NCBI GenBank assembly: GCA_963422745.1
Contig: OY730477.1
Coordinates: 434,001-498,000 of the forward strand
Direction of reading: 5' to 3'
Length of the DNA stretch: 64,000 bases
Origin: G963422745 sp963422745
Lineage (GTDB): Bacteria; Actinomycetota; Acidimicrobiia; Acidimicrobiales; Aldehydirespiratoraceae
Shown: in pieces, positions 1-8,216 of the stretch
Layout: each line of letters starts with the position of its first letter
Numbering within the stretch: position 1 is the first letter of the stretch
Notes under the pieces: generated by a model
Told to the model about the DNA's origin: nothing
Database searches by the model: none
What the model saw: the letters and a program-made list of their open reading frames with translations, nothing else
Made by a program: the position numbers and the translations under genes

Positions 1-982
1 CCATCTTGATCCATCTATCCAGGAGCCAAGACCCGAACTCGTCATTGTCCTCGGGGACTTCCGACCGCGGATATCGCCACATGTGAACCCGGATGGTAAC
101 CCGTGTGGGAATACCGGCAGCGATCGCGGCGAGCGACCCACCGTATTCGAGTCCGACATTGGCCCCTATCACCACATCAGCTGTAGGTGCCTCAGCCAGC
201 AGCGCCGAGATCCCCGCTGGGCGTGGCGGCAGTAGATGCACCAACTCAGCCGCTTTGATTGCCAGGTCGGGCCTTGATGCCGCCAAACGTTCAATTGCCC
301 GTTCGAGGCGCCGAGGCGTAAAGAAGGTACTTTCGGGAAAGATCACTGCCACCTCGCCAGCCCGGATGCCTCGTCCCAGCTCCCGGACCCGGTCAAGCAT
401 CTTCGAGCCGGGCTCCGGTGACCGGTCGATCCACGCGTTGGGAGTGCGATCGCCGAGAAGGTCCAAGGTGGGCACAACCCGGAGATCTCGTTTGAGTGTG
501 TAGCGAACACGGTTGCCGCTCAGCTCTGCCGCCAATGCAGGGACAAGCGCATCAACGTGGCTTACATGACGACAGGCGAGGATGACGTTGCCACCGTCGA
601 GAACTTCGACGTTGTCGAACTCCACGTGAATATTCGCCCATCTTGCGACACCGGCCAGGTGTTTGCGAACCCACCAATACTCCAGCCGGTAGCAGGCCCG
701 CATCCAGCCAGGCGCCCTCCGCCGACGCACATACCAGCCGATCACCGCTAGGCATCCGACTGTCCCGGCGATCTCGATCCAGGCCGCGCGGACGATCAGG
801 ATCCAGATGCGCGCCATACGCGCTCGGCGGTCTCCTCGTCGGTCACCGCGAAGGAGATCAATCAAGTACAGCAGCGGTACGGCGACTGGGGTTAGCACGG
901 TGGACACCGAAGCGAGCAACACCATCGCAGGCATTGACACAGCACGCCGGATGAACGGTGGCGCCGCGACTGCACGGGCCAT
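1..982 (-). CDS. PlsC-like acyltransferase, C-terminus cut by window edge
   Basis: Reading leftwards from ATG at 982, 327 codons stay open to the edge of the window, so the C-terminus is missing. A hydrophobic, probably membrane-inserted N-terminus (about residues 15-85) precedes an acyltransferase core. The core has the H-x4-D catalytic motif as HVSHVD (His139 to Asp144) and a later IFPEST segment matching the FPEGT acyl-acceptor motif of lysophosphatidic acid acyltransferases, with Gly replaced by Ser. Such enzymes transfer fatty acyl groups to glycerolipids at the membrane. The gene is divergent from the acetoacetate-CoA ligase, with about 50 bases between the starts. The family call is fairly secure; the exact acceptor lipid is not. 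Confidence 0.72.
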   Translation of the reverse strand, partial: MARAVAAPPFIRRAVSMPAMVLLASVSTVLTPVAVPLLYLIDLLRGDRRGDRRARMARIWILIVRAAWIEIAGTVGCLAVIGWYVRRRRAPGWMRACYRLEYWWVRKHLAGVARWANIHVEFDNVEVLDGGNVILACRHVSHVDALVPALAAELSGNRVRYTLKRDLRVVPTLDLLGDRTPNAWIDRSPEPGSKMLDRVRELGRGIRAGEVAVIFPESTFFTPRRLERAIERLAASRPDLAIKAAELVHLLPPRPAGISALLAEAPTADVVIGANVGLEYGGSLAAIAAGIPTRVTIRVHMWRYPRSEVPEDNDEFGSWLLDRWIKM

Positions 983-1036
983 GAAACCGACTGGTTTTTG
1001 ATGCGCTGCCACGCCGCAGACCGTACCGTGAACCCT

Positions 1037-2974
1037 ATGGTCAAAGCGCGTGAACAAAGCGACCACGTGACGCTGTGGACGCCGTCTTCGGACCGCATCA
1101 CCGCAACCAACCTGTATCGATTCCAGCGCTGGGTCGCTGACAGGCATGGGCTTGACTTACCCGGAGACCCCGCAAGGGACTACGCCGCGGTCCATGCCTG
1201 GTCCGTCGCCGACCCCGGAGATTTCTGGTCCGAAGCCTGGGCCTTCTGCGGTGTTGCCGGTGAACGGGCCGGGCCGTCGGTGGTGCCGGCACAGGAGCTG
1301 TCGGATTGGCGGTTTCTTCGTGATGCCAAACTAAACGTGGCCGCCAACCTGTTGGGCGAGTCAAGCGACGACCTGGCGATCCGCTTCGTGTGCGAAGACG
1401 CCGAGCCGGTTGATGTGACACGCGGCGAACTCCACGTGATGGTCGGGCGGATCCAGCGCCTGCTGATCGACGCAGGGGTCTCCCCGGGCGACCGGGTTGC
1501 CGCCTGGCTTCCGAATCGGCCTGATGCATACGCAGTGATGCTCGCGGCGGCCGGTCTCGGTGCTGTTTTTGCGTCAACTTCACCGGATTTTGGTTCTGGT
1601 GGTGTGCTTGACCGTTTCGGCCAGATTGAGCCGGTGGTGTTGTTCGCCTGCCGCGGATACACCTACAACGCCAAATTCCATGATCGGCGCGACGCGCTTG
1701 GTGAGATCATCAACGGGCTCAAAGGTCTGCGCGCCACGTTCATCGTCGAGCCTGGCTGGCTAGATGACTTTCCGCCATCTGATCCCGTGTTCGAACTTAT
1801 GCCGTTCGATCACCCGTGGTACGTCCTGTTCTCTTCGGGTACCACCGGGCGACCCAAATGCATTGTGCATCGCAGCGGCGGGTTGCTGCTCAAGCATTTG
1901 GTGGAACATAAATTGCACTGCGACGTCCGGCCCGGCGATCGGGTGTTCTACTTCACCACGACGGGATGGATGATGTGGAATTGGTTGGCGAGCGCCCTGG
2001 CGAGCGACGCCTCGCTGATCCTCTATGACGGTGCTCCCACCTATCCCGATGTGGGCCGGCTCTGGGACCTAGCCGCAGAAACGGCAACGACATTGTTCGG
2101 CACCTCCGCGAAGTTCATCGACACCTGCGCTGCTGCCGATATCCGCACTATCGATTCACACGATCTGAGTGCCTTGCGTACGATCACGTCCACCGGGTCG
2201 CCGTTGTCGCCTGAGAGTTTCGGTTGGGTTTACAGAAGCGTCAAGACCGATGTGCATCTGGCTTCGATTTCGGGCGGCACGGACCTGTGTGGCTGCTTGG
2301 TGCTTGGTGCGCCGACCCTGCCGGTGCGTGCCGGGGTGATCCAGGTGCCAGCGTTGGGGCTCGACATTGACGTGGCCGACGCCGATGGCTCCTCTGTGCT
2401 GGACGAAAGGGAGGGTGAACTGGTGTGTCGAAACGCGTTTGTGTCGATGCCGTTGTGTTTTTGGGACGATCCTGGCGACGCTCGCTATCGCGCCGCCTAC
2501 TTTGACAGGTTCGTTGGGGCGTGGCACCACGGCGACTTCGTTTCGCGCATCTCAGCTGGCGGGTTTGTGATCTCGGGTCGTTCCGACGCCACCTTGAACC
2601 CAGGCGGTGTTCGCATCGGGACAGCTGAGATCTATCGCCGGGTAGACACCATGGTTGAGATTTCTGAGAGCGTGGTGATCGGGCAGTCTCACAAGGGCGA
2701 CACTCGCGTGGTTCTGTTCGTGAAGCTGGCGGCCGGTCACCGCCTCACGCAAGCGCTGAGGAGCCGTATCCGTTCACGAATCCGCGCCGAGGTATCGCCC
2801 CGGCATGTGCCAGCGGTGATCGGTGAGGTTGACGACATTCCTCGCACTCGCTCAGGCAAGATCACTGAACTCGCCGTGCGGGACATCCTGGATGGTCGCC
2901 CGATCAACAACGCCGAGGCCCTTGCCAATCCAGAGGCCCTTGACCAGTACCGCAATCATCCAGACCTGCTCTGA
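1037..2974 (+). CDS. aacS: Acetoacetate-CoA ligase (acetoacetyl-CoA synthetase)
   Basis: A 645-residue adenylate-forming enzyme that would activate acetoacetate to acetoacetyl-CoA with ATP and CoA in the cytosol. The ATP-binding P-loop SSGTTGRPKCIVH lies mid-protein. The acetoacetyl-CoA synthetase hallmark FTTTGWMMWNW follows, then the ISGGTDLCGC substrate-pocket segment, the GRSDATLNPGGVRIGTAEIY hinge and a C-terminal PRTRSGKITE with the catalytic Lys. Length is normal for the family (about 650). ATG 1037 is preferred; GTG 1028 and ATG 998 are in frame upstream, and 998 would approach the divergent acyltransferase. Together with the acetoacetate-decarboxylase-like and CoA-transferase genes further right it hints at ketone or short-chain acid metabolism, but they are not one operon. 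Confidence 0.93.
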   Translation: MVKAREQSDHVTLWTPSSDRITATNLYRFQRWVADRHGLDLPGDPARDYAAVHAWSVADPGDFWSEAWAFCGVAGERAGPSVVPAQELSDWRFLRDAKLNVAANLLGESSDDLAIRFVCEDAEPVDVTRGELHVMVGRIQRLLIDAGVSPGDRVAAWLPNRPDAYAVMLAAAGLGAVFASTSPDFGSGGVLDRFGQIEPVVLFACRGYTYNAKFHDRRDALGEIINGLKGLRATFIVEPGWLDDFPPSDPVFELMPFDHPWYVLFSSGTTGRPKCIVHRSGGLLLKHLVEHKLHCDVRPGDRVFYFTTTGWMMWNWLASALASDASLILYDGAPTYPDVGRLWDLAAETATTLFGTSAKFIDTCAAADIRTIDSHDLSALRTITSTGSPLSPESFGWVYRSVKTDVHLASISGGTDLCGCLVLGAPTLPVRAGVIQVPALGLDIDVADADGSSVLDEREGELVCRNAFVSMPLCFWDDPGDARYRAAYFDRFVGAWHHGDFVSRISAGGFVISGRSDATLNPGGVRIGTAEIYRRVDTMVEISESVVIGQSHKGDTRVVLFVKLAAGHRLTQALRSRIRSRIRAEVSPRHVPAVIGEVDDIPRTRSGKITELAVRDILDGRPINNAEALANPEALDQYRNHPDLL

Positions 2975-3282
2975 GCAGCAAACCAAATCACCGAGGATCT
3001 GCAACCGGATTCCGTGCCTTCGGTTAGAACGAAGGGGTAGAACTCGTAGTCAAGGCCGCAGGCGATTCAATCATGTTCTGTAGCGCGAGTTGTCCGCCCT
3101 GTCGTGCGTCTTGGCGACCGCTGGAGTAGTTGTTTTCGGTCGCCGGGGTCAGATGTTCAAAGATCTGGCCCGTGGTGGCTGTTGGGCGTCGACGGGCCCG
3201 ACTCGCACCGGCCGAGTTGCCCATAGCCTCCAAAGCCCCGGTTGGCTGTTGGGCGTCGGCGGGTCCGACTAGTGTCAATCGG
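2975..3282. other. Intergenic stretch with a hairpin and a local duplication
   Basis: No convincing gene is seen. A 6-base-pair inverted repeat, CCTTCG at 3017-3022 and CGAAGG at 3030-3035, could form a hairpin just after aacS, but no T-run follows, so terminator function is doubtful. Two imperfect copies of a block of about 30 bases beginning TGGCTGTTGGGCGTC lie near 3176-3205 and 3244-3272. The second copy ends just before the next gene. Confidence 0.4.
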
Positions 3283-5001
3283 GTGGCAGCGCACGATTTG
3301 GTTATCCGTGGAGGTACCGTCGTCGACGGAACGGGGTCCCCGAGCCGCAGCGCCGATGTTGCCATATCCGACGGCATCATCACCGAGGTTGGCTCAATTG
3401 ACGACAAGGGCACCCGTGAACTCAACGCACACGGCGCGCTGGTAGCACCCGGTTTTGTTGACATACACGCCCACTACGACGGGCAGGCCACCTGGGATGA
3501 CTGTCTGGCCCCTTCTTCGTGGCACGGCGTCACGACCGTGGTCTTCGGCAACTGCGGGGTCGGTTTCGCGCCGGTTCACGACAGCGACCATGACCGCCTC
3601 GTGCAACTAATGGAGGGTGTTGAGGACATTCCGGGAACGGCACTACACGAAGGCCTTGCATGGACCTGGAACTCTTTCGCTGAGTATCTCAACGCCTGCG
3701 ACACTCCTACCGATATTGACTTCGCCACCCAGGTGCCCCACGGTGCCGTACGACTGCATGTCATGGGCGAGCGAGGTGCTGCTCGCGAAGACGCCACCGA
3801 CGAAGACATCACTGCCATGGGCCAGCTCGCCGCGCAGGGCATACGGGCAGGAGCGCTAGGGTTCACCACTAGCCGCACGAGCAATCATCGCACCTCCACC
3901 GGGGATTTCACGCCCACGCTCACCGCCGCAGCCAAAGAGCTGGTAGGGATCGCCGAAGCTGTGGGCCGCACCGGAACCGGCGTGTTTCAGCTTGTCAGCG
4001 ACTTCGTAGACCGCGAACTTGAGTTCACCATTCTGCGTGACATGTGCTCCGTATCACGCCGTCCGCTCAGCTTCACGATCGTTGAAAGCCCACGCCTCGG
4101 AGATTTCCACACGGACCTGCTGGCACGCATCACCGCCGCGCGAGCCGACGGTCTGCAGATAACCGGACAATGCCCAGTACGGCCCATCGGGGTGCTGCTC
4201 GGATTCGAATGCACCCTCAACCCATTCATGAACAACCCGGTATGGGCCGAAATCGCGGACCTGGCCCCTGCGAAACGTGTCCAGGCACTACACGACGGCG
4301 ATCGTCGTGACCGGCTGCTCGCTGCCGCTGGCGGAGTTGACCCACACGCCGTCGGTGGACGTCTCGTTGAGAAGTACGACCTCATGTTCGACCTCGGCGA
4401 GTGGCCCTACTACGAACCAAGCCCCACCGACACTGTCGCAGCCCGGGCCCGCGAGCTTGGGGTCAGCGCCCCTGAACTCGCCTTGGAGCTCCTGTGTCGC
4501 AACGGCGGAACCAACGTCTTGTGGGTGCCCTTCAGCAACTACGGCCACGGCAACCTTGACACAACCCGTGACCTTCTCACACATCCCTACACGGTCCCCG
4601 CGCTCGGCGATGGTGGTGCCCATGTCGGCACGATCTGCGACGGATCGTTCCCTACAACGCTATTGCAGCACTGGGGTCGAGACCGACCCGAGGGCCGTAT
4701 CAGTATCGAGTTTCTGATCCAGCGACAATGTCGTGACACGGCGCGCACGGTGGGTCTTTTTGACCGCGGCGTTCTCGCACCGGGATATCGGGGCGACGTT
4801 AACGTCATTGACTTTCAGCGCCTGCGGGTGCATCGTCCCGAACCTGCCTACGACCTCCCTGCTGCTGGTCGTCGTTTGATGCAGCGAGCCGAGGGCTACG
4901 CCCACACCTTCGTGGCCGGGGTTGAGACCTACCAGGACGGGGTCGCTACGGGTGCTCTGCCCGGTCGCCTTGTACGCGGTGCCCAACCCGCACCGGTCTG
5001 A
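3283..5001 (+). CDS. D-aminoacylase-type N-acyl-amino-acid amidohydrolase
   Basis: A 572-residue member of the amidohydrolase 3 (D-aminoacylase) group, which hydrolyses N-acyl-D-amino acids or related amides using zinc. The N-terminal beta-sandwich starts DLVIRGGTVVDGTG. The metal site HAHYDGQATWD follows at about residues 62-72, then the family segment TTVVFGNCGVGFAP. Near the C-terminus come GDGGAHVG and the returning sandwich strand GYRGDVNVIDF. GTG 3283 is chosen because homology begins at once; GTG 3274 is also possible, while the frame is open to 3130 across repeated DNA that looks non-coding. It stands alone between intergenic repeats. The true acyl substrate cannot be read from the sequence. 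Confidence 0.85.
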   Translation: MAAHDLVIRGGTVVDGTGSPSRSADVAISDGIITEVGSIDDKGTRELNAHGALVAPGFVDIHAHYDGQATWDDCLAPSSWHGVTTVVFGNCGVGFAPVHDSDHDRLVQLMEGVEDIPGTALHEGLAWTWNSFAEYLNACDTPTDIDFATQVPHGAVRLHVMGERGAAREDATDEDITAMGQLAAQGIRAGALGFTTSRTSNHRTSTGDFTPTLTAAAKELVGIAEAVGRTGTGVFQLVSDFVDRELEFTILRDMCSVSRRPLSFTIVESPRLGDFHTDLLARITAARADGLQITGQCPVRPIGVLLGFECTLNPFMNNPVWAEIADLAPAKRVQALHDGDRRDRLLAAAGGVDPHAVGGRLVEKYDLMFDLGEWPYYEPSPTDTVAARARELGVSAPELALELLCRNGGTNVLWVPFSNYGHGNLDTTRDLLTHPYTVPALGDGGAHVGTICDGSFPTTLLQHWGRDRPEGRISIEFLIQRQCRDTARTVGLFDRGVLAPGYRGDVNVIDFQRLRVHRPEPAYDLPAAGRRLMQRAEGYAHTFVAGVETYQDGVATGALPGRLVRGAQPAPV

Positions 5002-5009
5002 CCCGCATG

Positions 5010-5275
5010 GCCTAACGGGATTCGTCGCGTCGCTGTCGTCTTGCGGTGTAACGGTCGGTCGGTGACCGACCCTGCGAGCGCATTGCCTAACAGGGTTCGC
5101 TGTCGTCTTGCGGTGCAGCCTCCCCGGTATGGCTCGTGTTGGTCATGGCTCGCCCCGACACGCCTTCAAGACGATCGAGGATGGCCTCCAAGGACGGCCG
5201 GGTCGCTCTTTCGCTCCGAACAATCAGCCGCCGAACAATCAGCCGCCGAACAATCAGCCTCCGAACAATCAGCCT
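5010..5275. repeat. Duplicated 3'-flank blocks and a 4 x 15 bp tandem repeat
   Basis: The 315 bases between the D-aminoacylase and the glutathione peroxidase hold no gene of their own. A block at 5010-5050 recurs with small changes at 5085-5117, both starting GCCTAAC and ending CTTGCGGTG. Four near-perfect copies of the 15-mer CCGAACAATCAGCCG run from 5216 to 5275; the last two end in T. The repeats give an open Asn-Asn-Gln-Pro-Pro frame, but nothing indicates translation. Confidence 0.8.
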
Positions 5276-5316
5276 CCGGGGGTTGGTGTAGTGGTAATGG
5301 TCTACAGTGTGAGCCC

Positions 5317-5802
5317 ATGTCCTACTTCCACGATCTCCAAATACCGTCATTGGAAGGCGACCCGGTGGCGTTCTCAGGCTTCGCTGGCGTGGCTTGCCTA
5401 GTTGTCAATGTTGCATCTGCTTGAGGCCTCACCCCGCAGTACGCAGGTCTGCGTGCACTTCATCATGAAGATAACGGCGTGCGCGTATTGGGCTTTCCGT
5501 GCAACCAGTTCGGAGCTCAAGAACCGGGCACAGCCGACGAGATACGATCCTTTGTCGACGAGAACTACCAAATCGACTTCCCCATGTTCGCAAAGATCAA
5601 CGTCAACGGGCAAGACCAAGCGGATCTGTACAGGTGGCTCAAAGCCTCCCAACCCGCCGAGGATGGCTCATCGGACATACGCTGGAACTTTGAGAAATTC
5701 CTCGTGGACGGCAACGGCGAGGTAGTGGCGCGGTTCGCGCCGACTATCGCCCCTGAACAGGTAGCCGAGCAACTTGATGAGCTGCTCGGCTGCCATCGTT
5801 GA
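5317..5802 (+). CDS. Selenocysteine glutathione peroxidase (in-frame TGA read as Sec36)
   Basis: From ATG 5317 the frame gives a full glutathione peroxidase of 161 residues if the TGA at 5422-5424 is read as selenocysteine. The TGA sits in NVASA-U-GLTPQY, exactly where the family carries its catalytic Sec or Cys. Beyond it the same frame continues with FPCNQFGAQEPG (Gln68) and WNFEKF (Trp123, Asn124), completing the Sec-Gln-Trp-Asn tetrad. Length is normal, with no other stop or frameshift. The enzyme would reduce hydroperoxides in the cytosol with thioredoxin or another thiol. A bacterial selenocysteine insertion hairpin follows the TGA. A TANNNT-like TACAGT at 5303-5308 lies 8 bases before ATG, so a leaderless mRNA is possible. 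A standard gene caller would split or miss this gene. Confidence 0.9.
5422..5456 (+). promoter_or_regulatory. Bacterial selenocysteine insertion element (bSECIS)
   Basis: Directly after the TGA, the RNA segment at 5439-5456 folds as GUACGCA, a GGUC loop and UGCGUGC: seven pairs including one U-G. The apical GCAGGUCUGC equals, as I remember it, the tip of the SelB-binding hairpin in E. coli fdhF. The first loop G lies 23 bases after the TGA, against about 20 in fdhF, inside the usual bacterial window. The element is within the coding sequence, as bacterial elements are. No selA, selB, selC or selD is in this window. Confidence 0.85.
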
Positions 5803-5912
5803 TTGTCCGAGGCGATGTCGTTTCGAGCAACCGGCGGCGAATCGTCCACCGAGTCGGACCGCAACATTGCCGCCACAACCCATACCGAACGAACCATTCA
5901 CAGGAAATGGCC

Positions 5913-6428
5913 ATGACGCCCAACCAACTAGTTGAAATCGAGCTGATCAAACGCTGCAAATACAAATACCTGCGCTTATTGGATCAGCGGCGCATTGACG
6001 AGTTGAGGGAGGTCATGACCGATGACTGCACCGCCTCCTACAGCGACGGCGAATACTGCTTTGATGGTCTTGATGACATACTCGATTTCCTCGTAGGCAC
6101 AATAGGTTCGGCTGCATTCTTGTCGAGCCACACATGCCATCACCCAGAGATCGACCTCACCGGCCCAGACACAGCCACCGGTATCTGGAGGCTCGAGGAT
6201 CAAGTGGTGATCGGTGACTATGACGTCAAGATCAACGGCGCGGCCTTCTACGAGGACCGTTATGTGAAGACTGCCGACGGCTGGAAGATCTCCCATACGG
6301 GCTATCGCCGAACGTTTGAGGAGATGCACCCGCTGTCCGCAATTGAGGGGTACAAGGTCAGCTCACCAGACATTCCAGGCGTCTCTAAGGTGAACGACGC
6401 CGAGGCCGCCGACTCGCCATCCGGCTAG
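5913..6428 (+). CDS. SnoaL-like (NTF2-fold) protein
   Basis: A 171-residue protein of the SnoaL/NTF2 cone fold, a group including polyketide cyclases, dehydratase-like enzymes and steroid isomerases. The typical opening EIELIKRCKYKYLRLLDQ is followed by MTDDCTASYSDGEY, a His-rich SSHTCHHPEIDL and the closing strand GWKISHTGYRR. ATG 5913 is preferred because AGGA lies 7 bases upstream; ATG 5907 is nearby but too close to that site. It follows the glutathione peroxidase by about 110 bases on the same strand and may share its transcript. Substrate and reaction are unknown. Confidence 0.75.
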   Translation: MTPNQLVEIELIKRCKYKYLRLLDQRRIDELREVMTDDCTASYSDGEYCFDGLDDILDFLVGTIGSAAFLSSHTCHHPEIDLTGPDTATGIWRLEDQVVIGDYDVKINGAAFYEDRYVKTADGWKISHTGYRRTFEEMHPLSAIEGYKVSSPDIPGVSKVNDAEAADSPSG

Positions 6429-6524
6429 ACGGCATCTTCGGGCGTCGGCCCGCGGGTGCTTGAGTGTGTGCGGGTGGTTGATCGCTCACGACCGCCGTGC
6501 GGAACCGTCGGTGCGATCTCGGAT

Positions 6525-7106
6525 CTATTTCGAGGTGAGCGTGGTCCGGCAGTAGCGGTAGTAGGTGTTGGTATCCATAGGCACCTCGTCTCCCGTATCA
6601 GGATGGAACAGCGACCGGCTGACGGTGTTGATCGGGCCGAGGTACACATGCACCGCTCGGGCGGTGATGCCGGGCGCGGAGATGGCATGAATGCTCCGAG
6701 GCCCAAGTGTCATGACTTGGCCCGCTCCGAGGGTACGTCCCGGTGCCGCCCTGATCCCGGTGGCGTGGCGGGTGAAAAGCCGCTGGTCCTCCTCACCCTC
6801 AAAAACGCCGATGATCGCTGTCATCCGGTGATCATGCGCTGGCTGCACAACGCCTGGGTACGTGTCAAGTAGGGCCAAGGTCAGGTCTTCGGATTCATAC
6901 AACGTTGCTTCGGCTCCGACTTCAATACCCTCCTGCGTCGCGCCTAACCGGGGAAGATCACTAGGCAACGCGGCGCAGGCATCTGGATCCGCTACGAGAT
7001 CTTTGACGAGTCTGCTTAGACGCACACGCGGCTCAAGTTCGCGGCCCGCGGCCACGCATGCGTCTCGGAAGTCAATCAGAAATTGCGGACATTCAATGGT
7101 CGTCAT
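6525..7106 (-). CDS. Cysteine-dioxygenase-type cupin
   Basis: A 193-residue single-domain cupin related to the type I cysteine dioxygenase / 3-mercaptopropionate dioxygenase group. The likely iron ligands are visible: AHDH in the first cupin motif, followed by EGEE, and a later His in RSIHAIS. A C-terminal TNTYYRYCR keeps a conserved Tyr/Arg pattern. Such enzymes oxidise thiols to sulfinates with dioxygen. It is convergent with the SnoaL gene and stands alone. The substrate thiol cannot be assigned. Confidence 0.65.
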   Translation of the reverse strand: MTTIECPQFLIDFRDACVAAGRELEPRVRLSRLVKDLVADPDACAALPSDLPRLGATQEGIEVGAEATLYESEDLTLALLDTYPGVVQPAHDHRMTAIIGVFEGEEDQRLFTRHATGIRAAPGRTLGAGQVMTLGPRSIHAISAPGITARAVHVYLGPINTVSRSLFHPDTGDEVPMDTNTYYRYCRTTLTSK

Positions 7107-7262
7107 TGCGGATTAGCCGATTACGTCGTTAGCTTTCAATGCTGCCCCTTCGGTTCATCAATCTCTTCGCTTCATCAACGCAGCACACCCTTGCTTCGTG
7201 CCGGGTTCGGTGTCAGAACGCATCGCCATCGCGCTGGGTTCCAGGGTCCAGGCATCACAATG

Positions 7263-8033
7263 TCAAAGACGTGGCTTCGGGCCGCCGCGATCTCCCGGCC
7301 AGCGGCTACCGCCGATTACGTCGGCGTAGGGCCAGAACGCGTCCGGGTCAAGTGGACCCGCGTTAGTGATGGAGCGGGCCTTCATGGTATGGGTGACCAG
7401 CTGCGCCGACACCAATTCGCGCATCGGGAGGTACCGCTCTATCGGATCCCAGGGGCTCTCAAACAGTCGCAGGTCACCATCGATTTCCTCAATGTGTCTT
7501 TGGCTCATCGTGGTCGCCACATCCACGACGTGAGGCGGGTAGTCGTACTCCTTTTCGGCTCCTCCCACCGCGCGCGAGTACTTGGTCCACCATTCGTGCT
7601 CGGTCACGTCCCCTGCGATGGGATCAATGCTTCCAGTGACGGTGCCAGCGAACTTAATGAAGGTGTAGCCCTGATGAATGGTTCGTGCCTCGACCTTGTC
7701 ACCGAGCCGAAAGAACCGGATGTCGCAAAGGAACTTGGGCTGGCCGTTCAGCTCGGCGGAAATGAACACCGCCGCTTCCTGATCGATTCCCATGCCGAGG
7801 TTGTAGACACCTTCGACGCCTTGCCAAGAAGCGGGCACCTTAACGCTCACCCCGAACTCGGGTTCCTCAAGGATTGGCACGCAGTAGATACCAATCTGCA
7901 CCACCGGTTCGGTGCCTGGGACCATCCCGGGAGGCAGTAGAGGCTCAATATTGCCGGGATCGGTATTGTACTTCAGGACGAGCTTGGGCCAACCGGCCAC
8001 CTCGCCAGGGCGGTTCATCGGGGTATCAACCAT
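7263..8033 (-). CDS. Acetoacetate decarboxylase family protein
   Basis: A 256-residue protein resembling the acetoacetate decarboxylase (ADC) fold. Visible landmarks are PGNIEPLLPPGMVPG, VGVYNLG-like GVYNLGMGIDQEAA, and GQPKFLCDIRFFRLGDKVEA, where a Lys sits in the region of the Schiff-base Lys of classical enzymes. Many family members are not decarboxylases, so only the fold is claimed. It is divergent from the neighbouring amidohydrolase, and the shared upstream region of about 90 bases is short. The aacS gene at the left of the window also handles acetoacetate, but linkage is only suggestive. Confidence 0.7.
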   Translation of the reverse strand: MVDTPMNRPGEVAGWPKLVLKYNTDPGNIEPLLPPGMVPGTEPVVQIGIYCVPILEEPEFGVSVKVPASWQGVEGVYNLGMGIDQEAAVFISAELNGQPKFLCDIRFFRLGDKVEARTIHQGYTFIKFAGTVTGSIDPIAGDVTEHEWWTKYSRAVGGAEKEYDYPPHVVDVATTMSQRHIEEIDGDLRLFESPWDPIERYLPMRELVSAQLVTHTMKARSITNAGPLDPDAFWPYADVIGGSRWPGDRGGPKPRL

Positions 8034-8216
8034 AAATTCAGTCTTGCAGGTTTGGGTCCGCGTGTGGAAATCTCACCAAATGGCAAACCCACTTGATGGC
8101 ATTGATCAGTCCAGCGAGCGTACATCATTGTCTCGTCGGACACCCACGCAGGTCTCTACGTAGAGGACTACCGGCAATATCTGGAGTCCTCCGTTCACGA
8201 CCAGTTTGACCAGTGG

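Noticed and set aside
3017..3035. Intrinsic terminator after aacS
   Set aside because: The stem is only six pairs and no T-run follows, so it is noted as a hairpin only.
5422..5424. TGA as a nonsense mutation that makes the peroxidase a pseudogene
   Set aside because: It is the only stop, sits exactly at the Sec position, the rest of the protein is intact, and a matching SECIS follows.
7083..7940. Plus-strand gene opposite the acetoacetate-decarboxylase-like gene
   Set aside because: It is the antisense shadow of a gene with clear family motifs and has no recognisable protein features.
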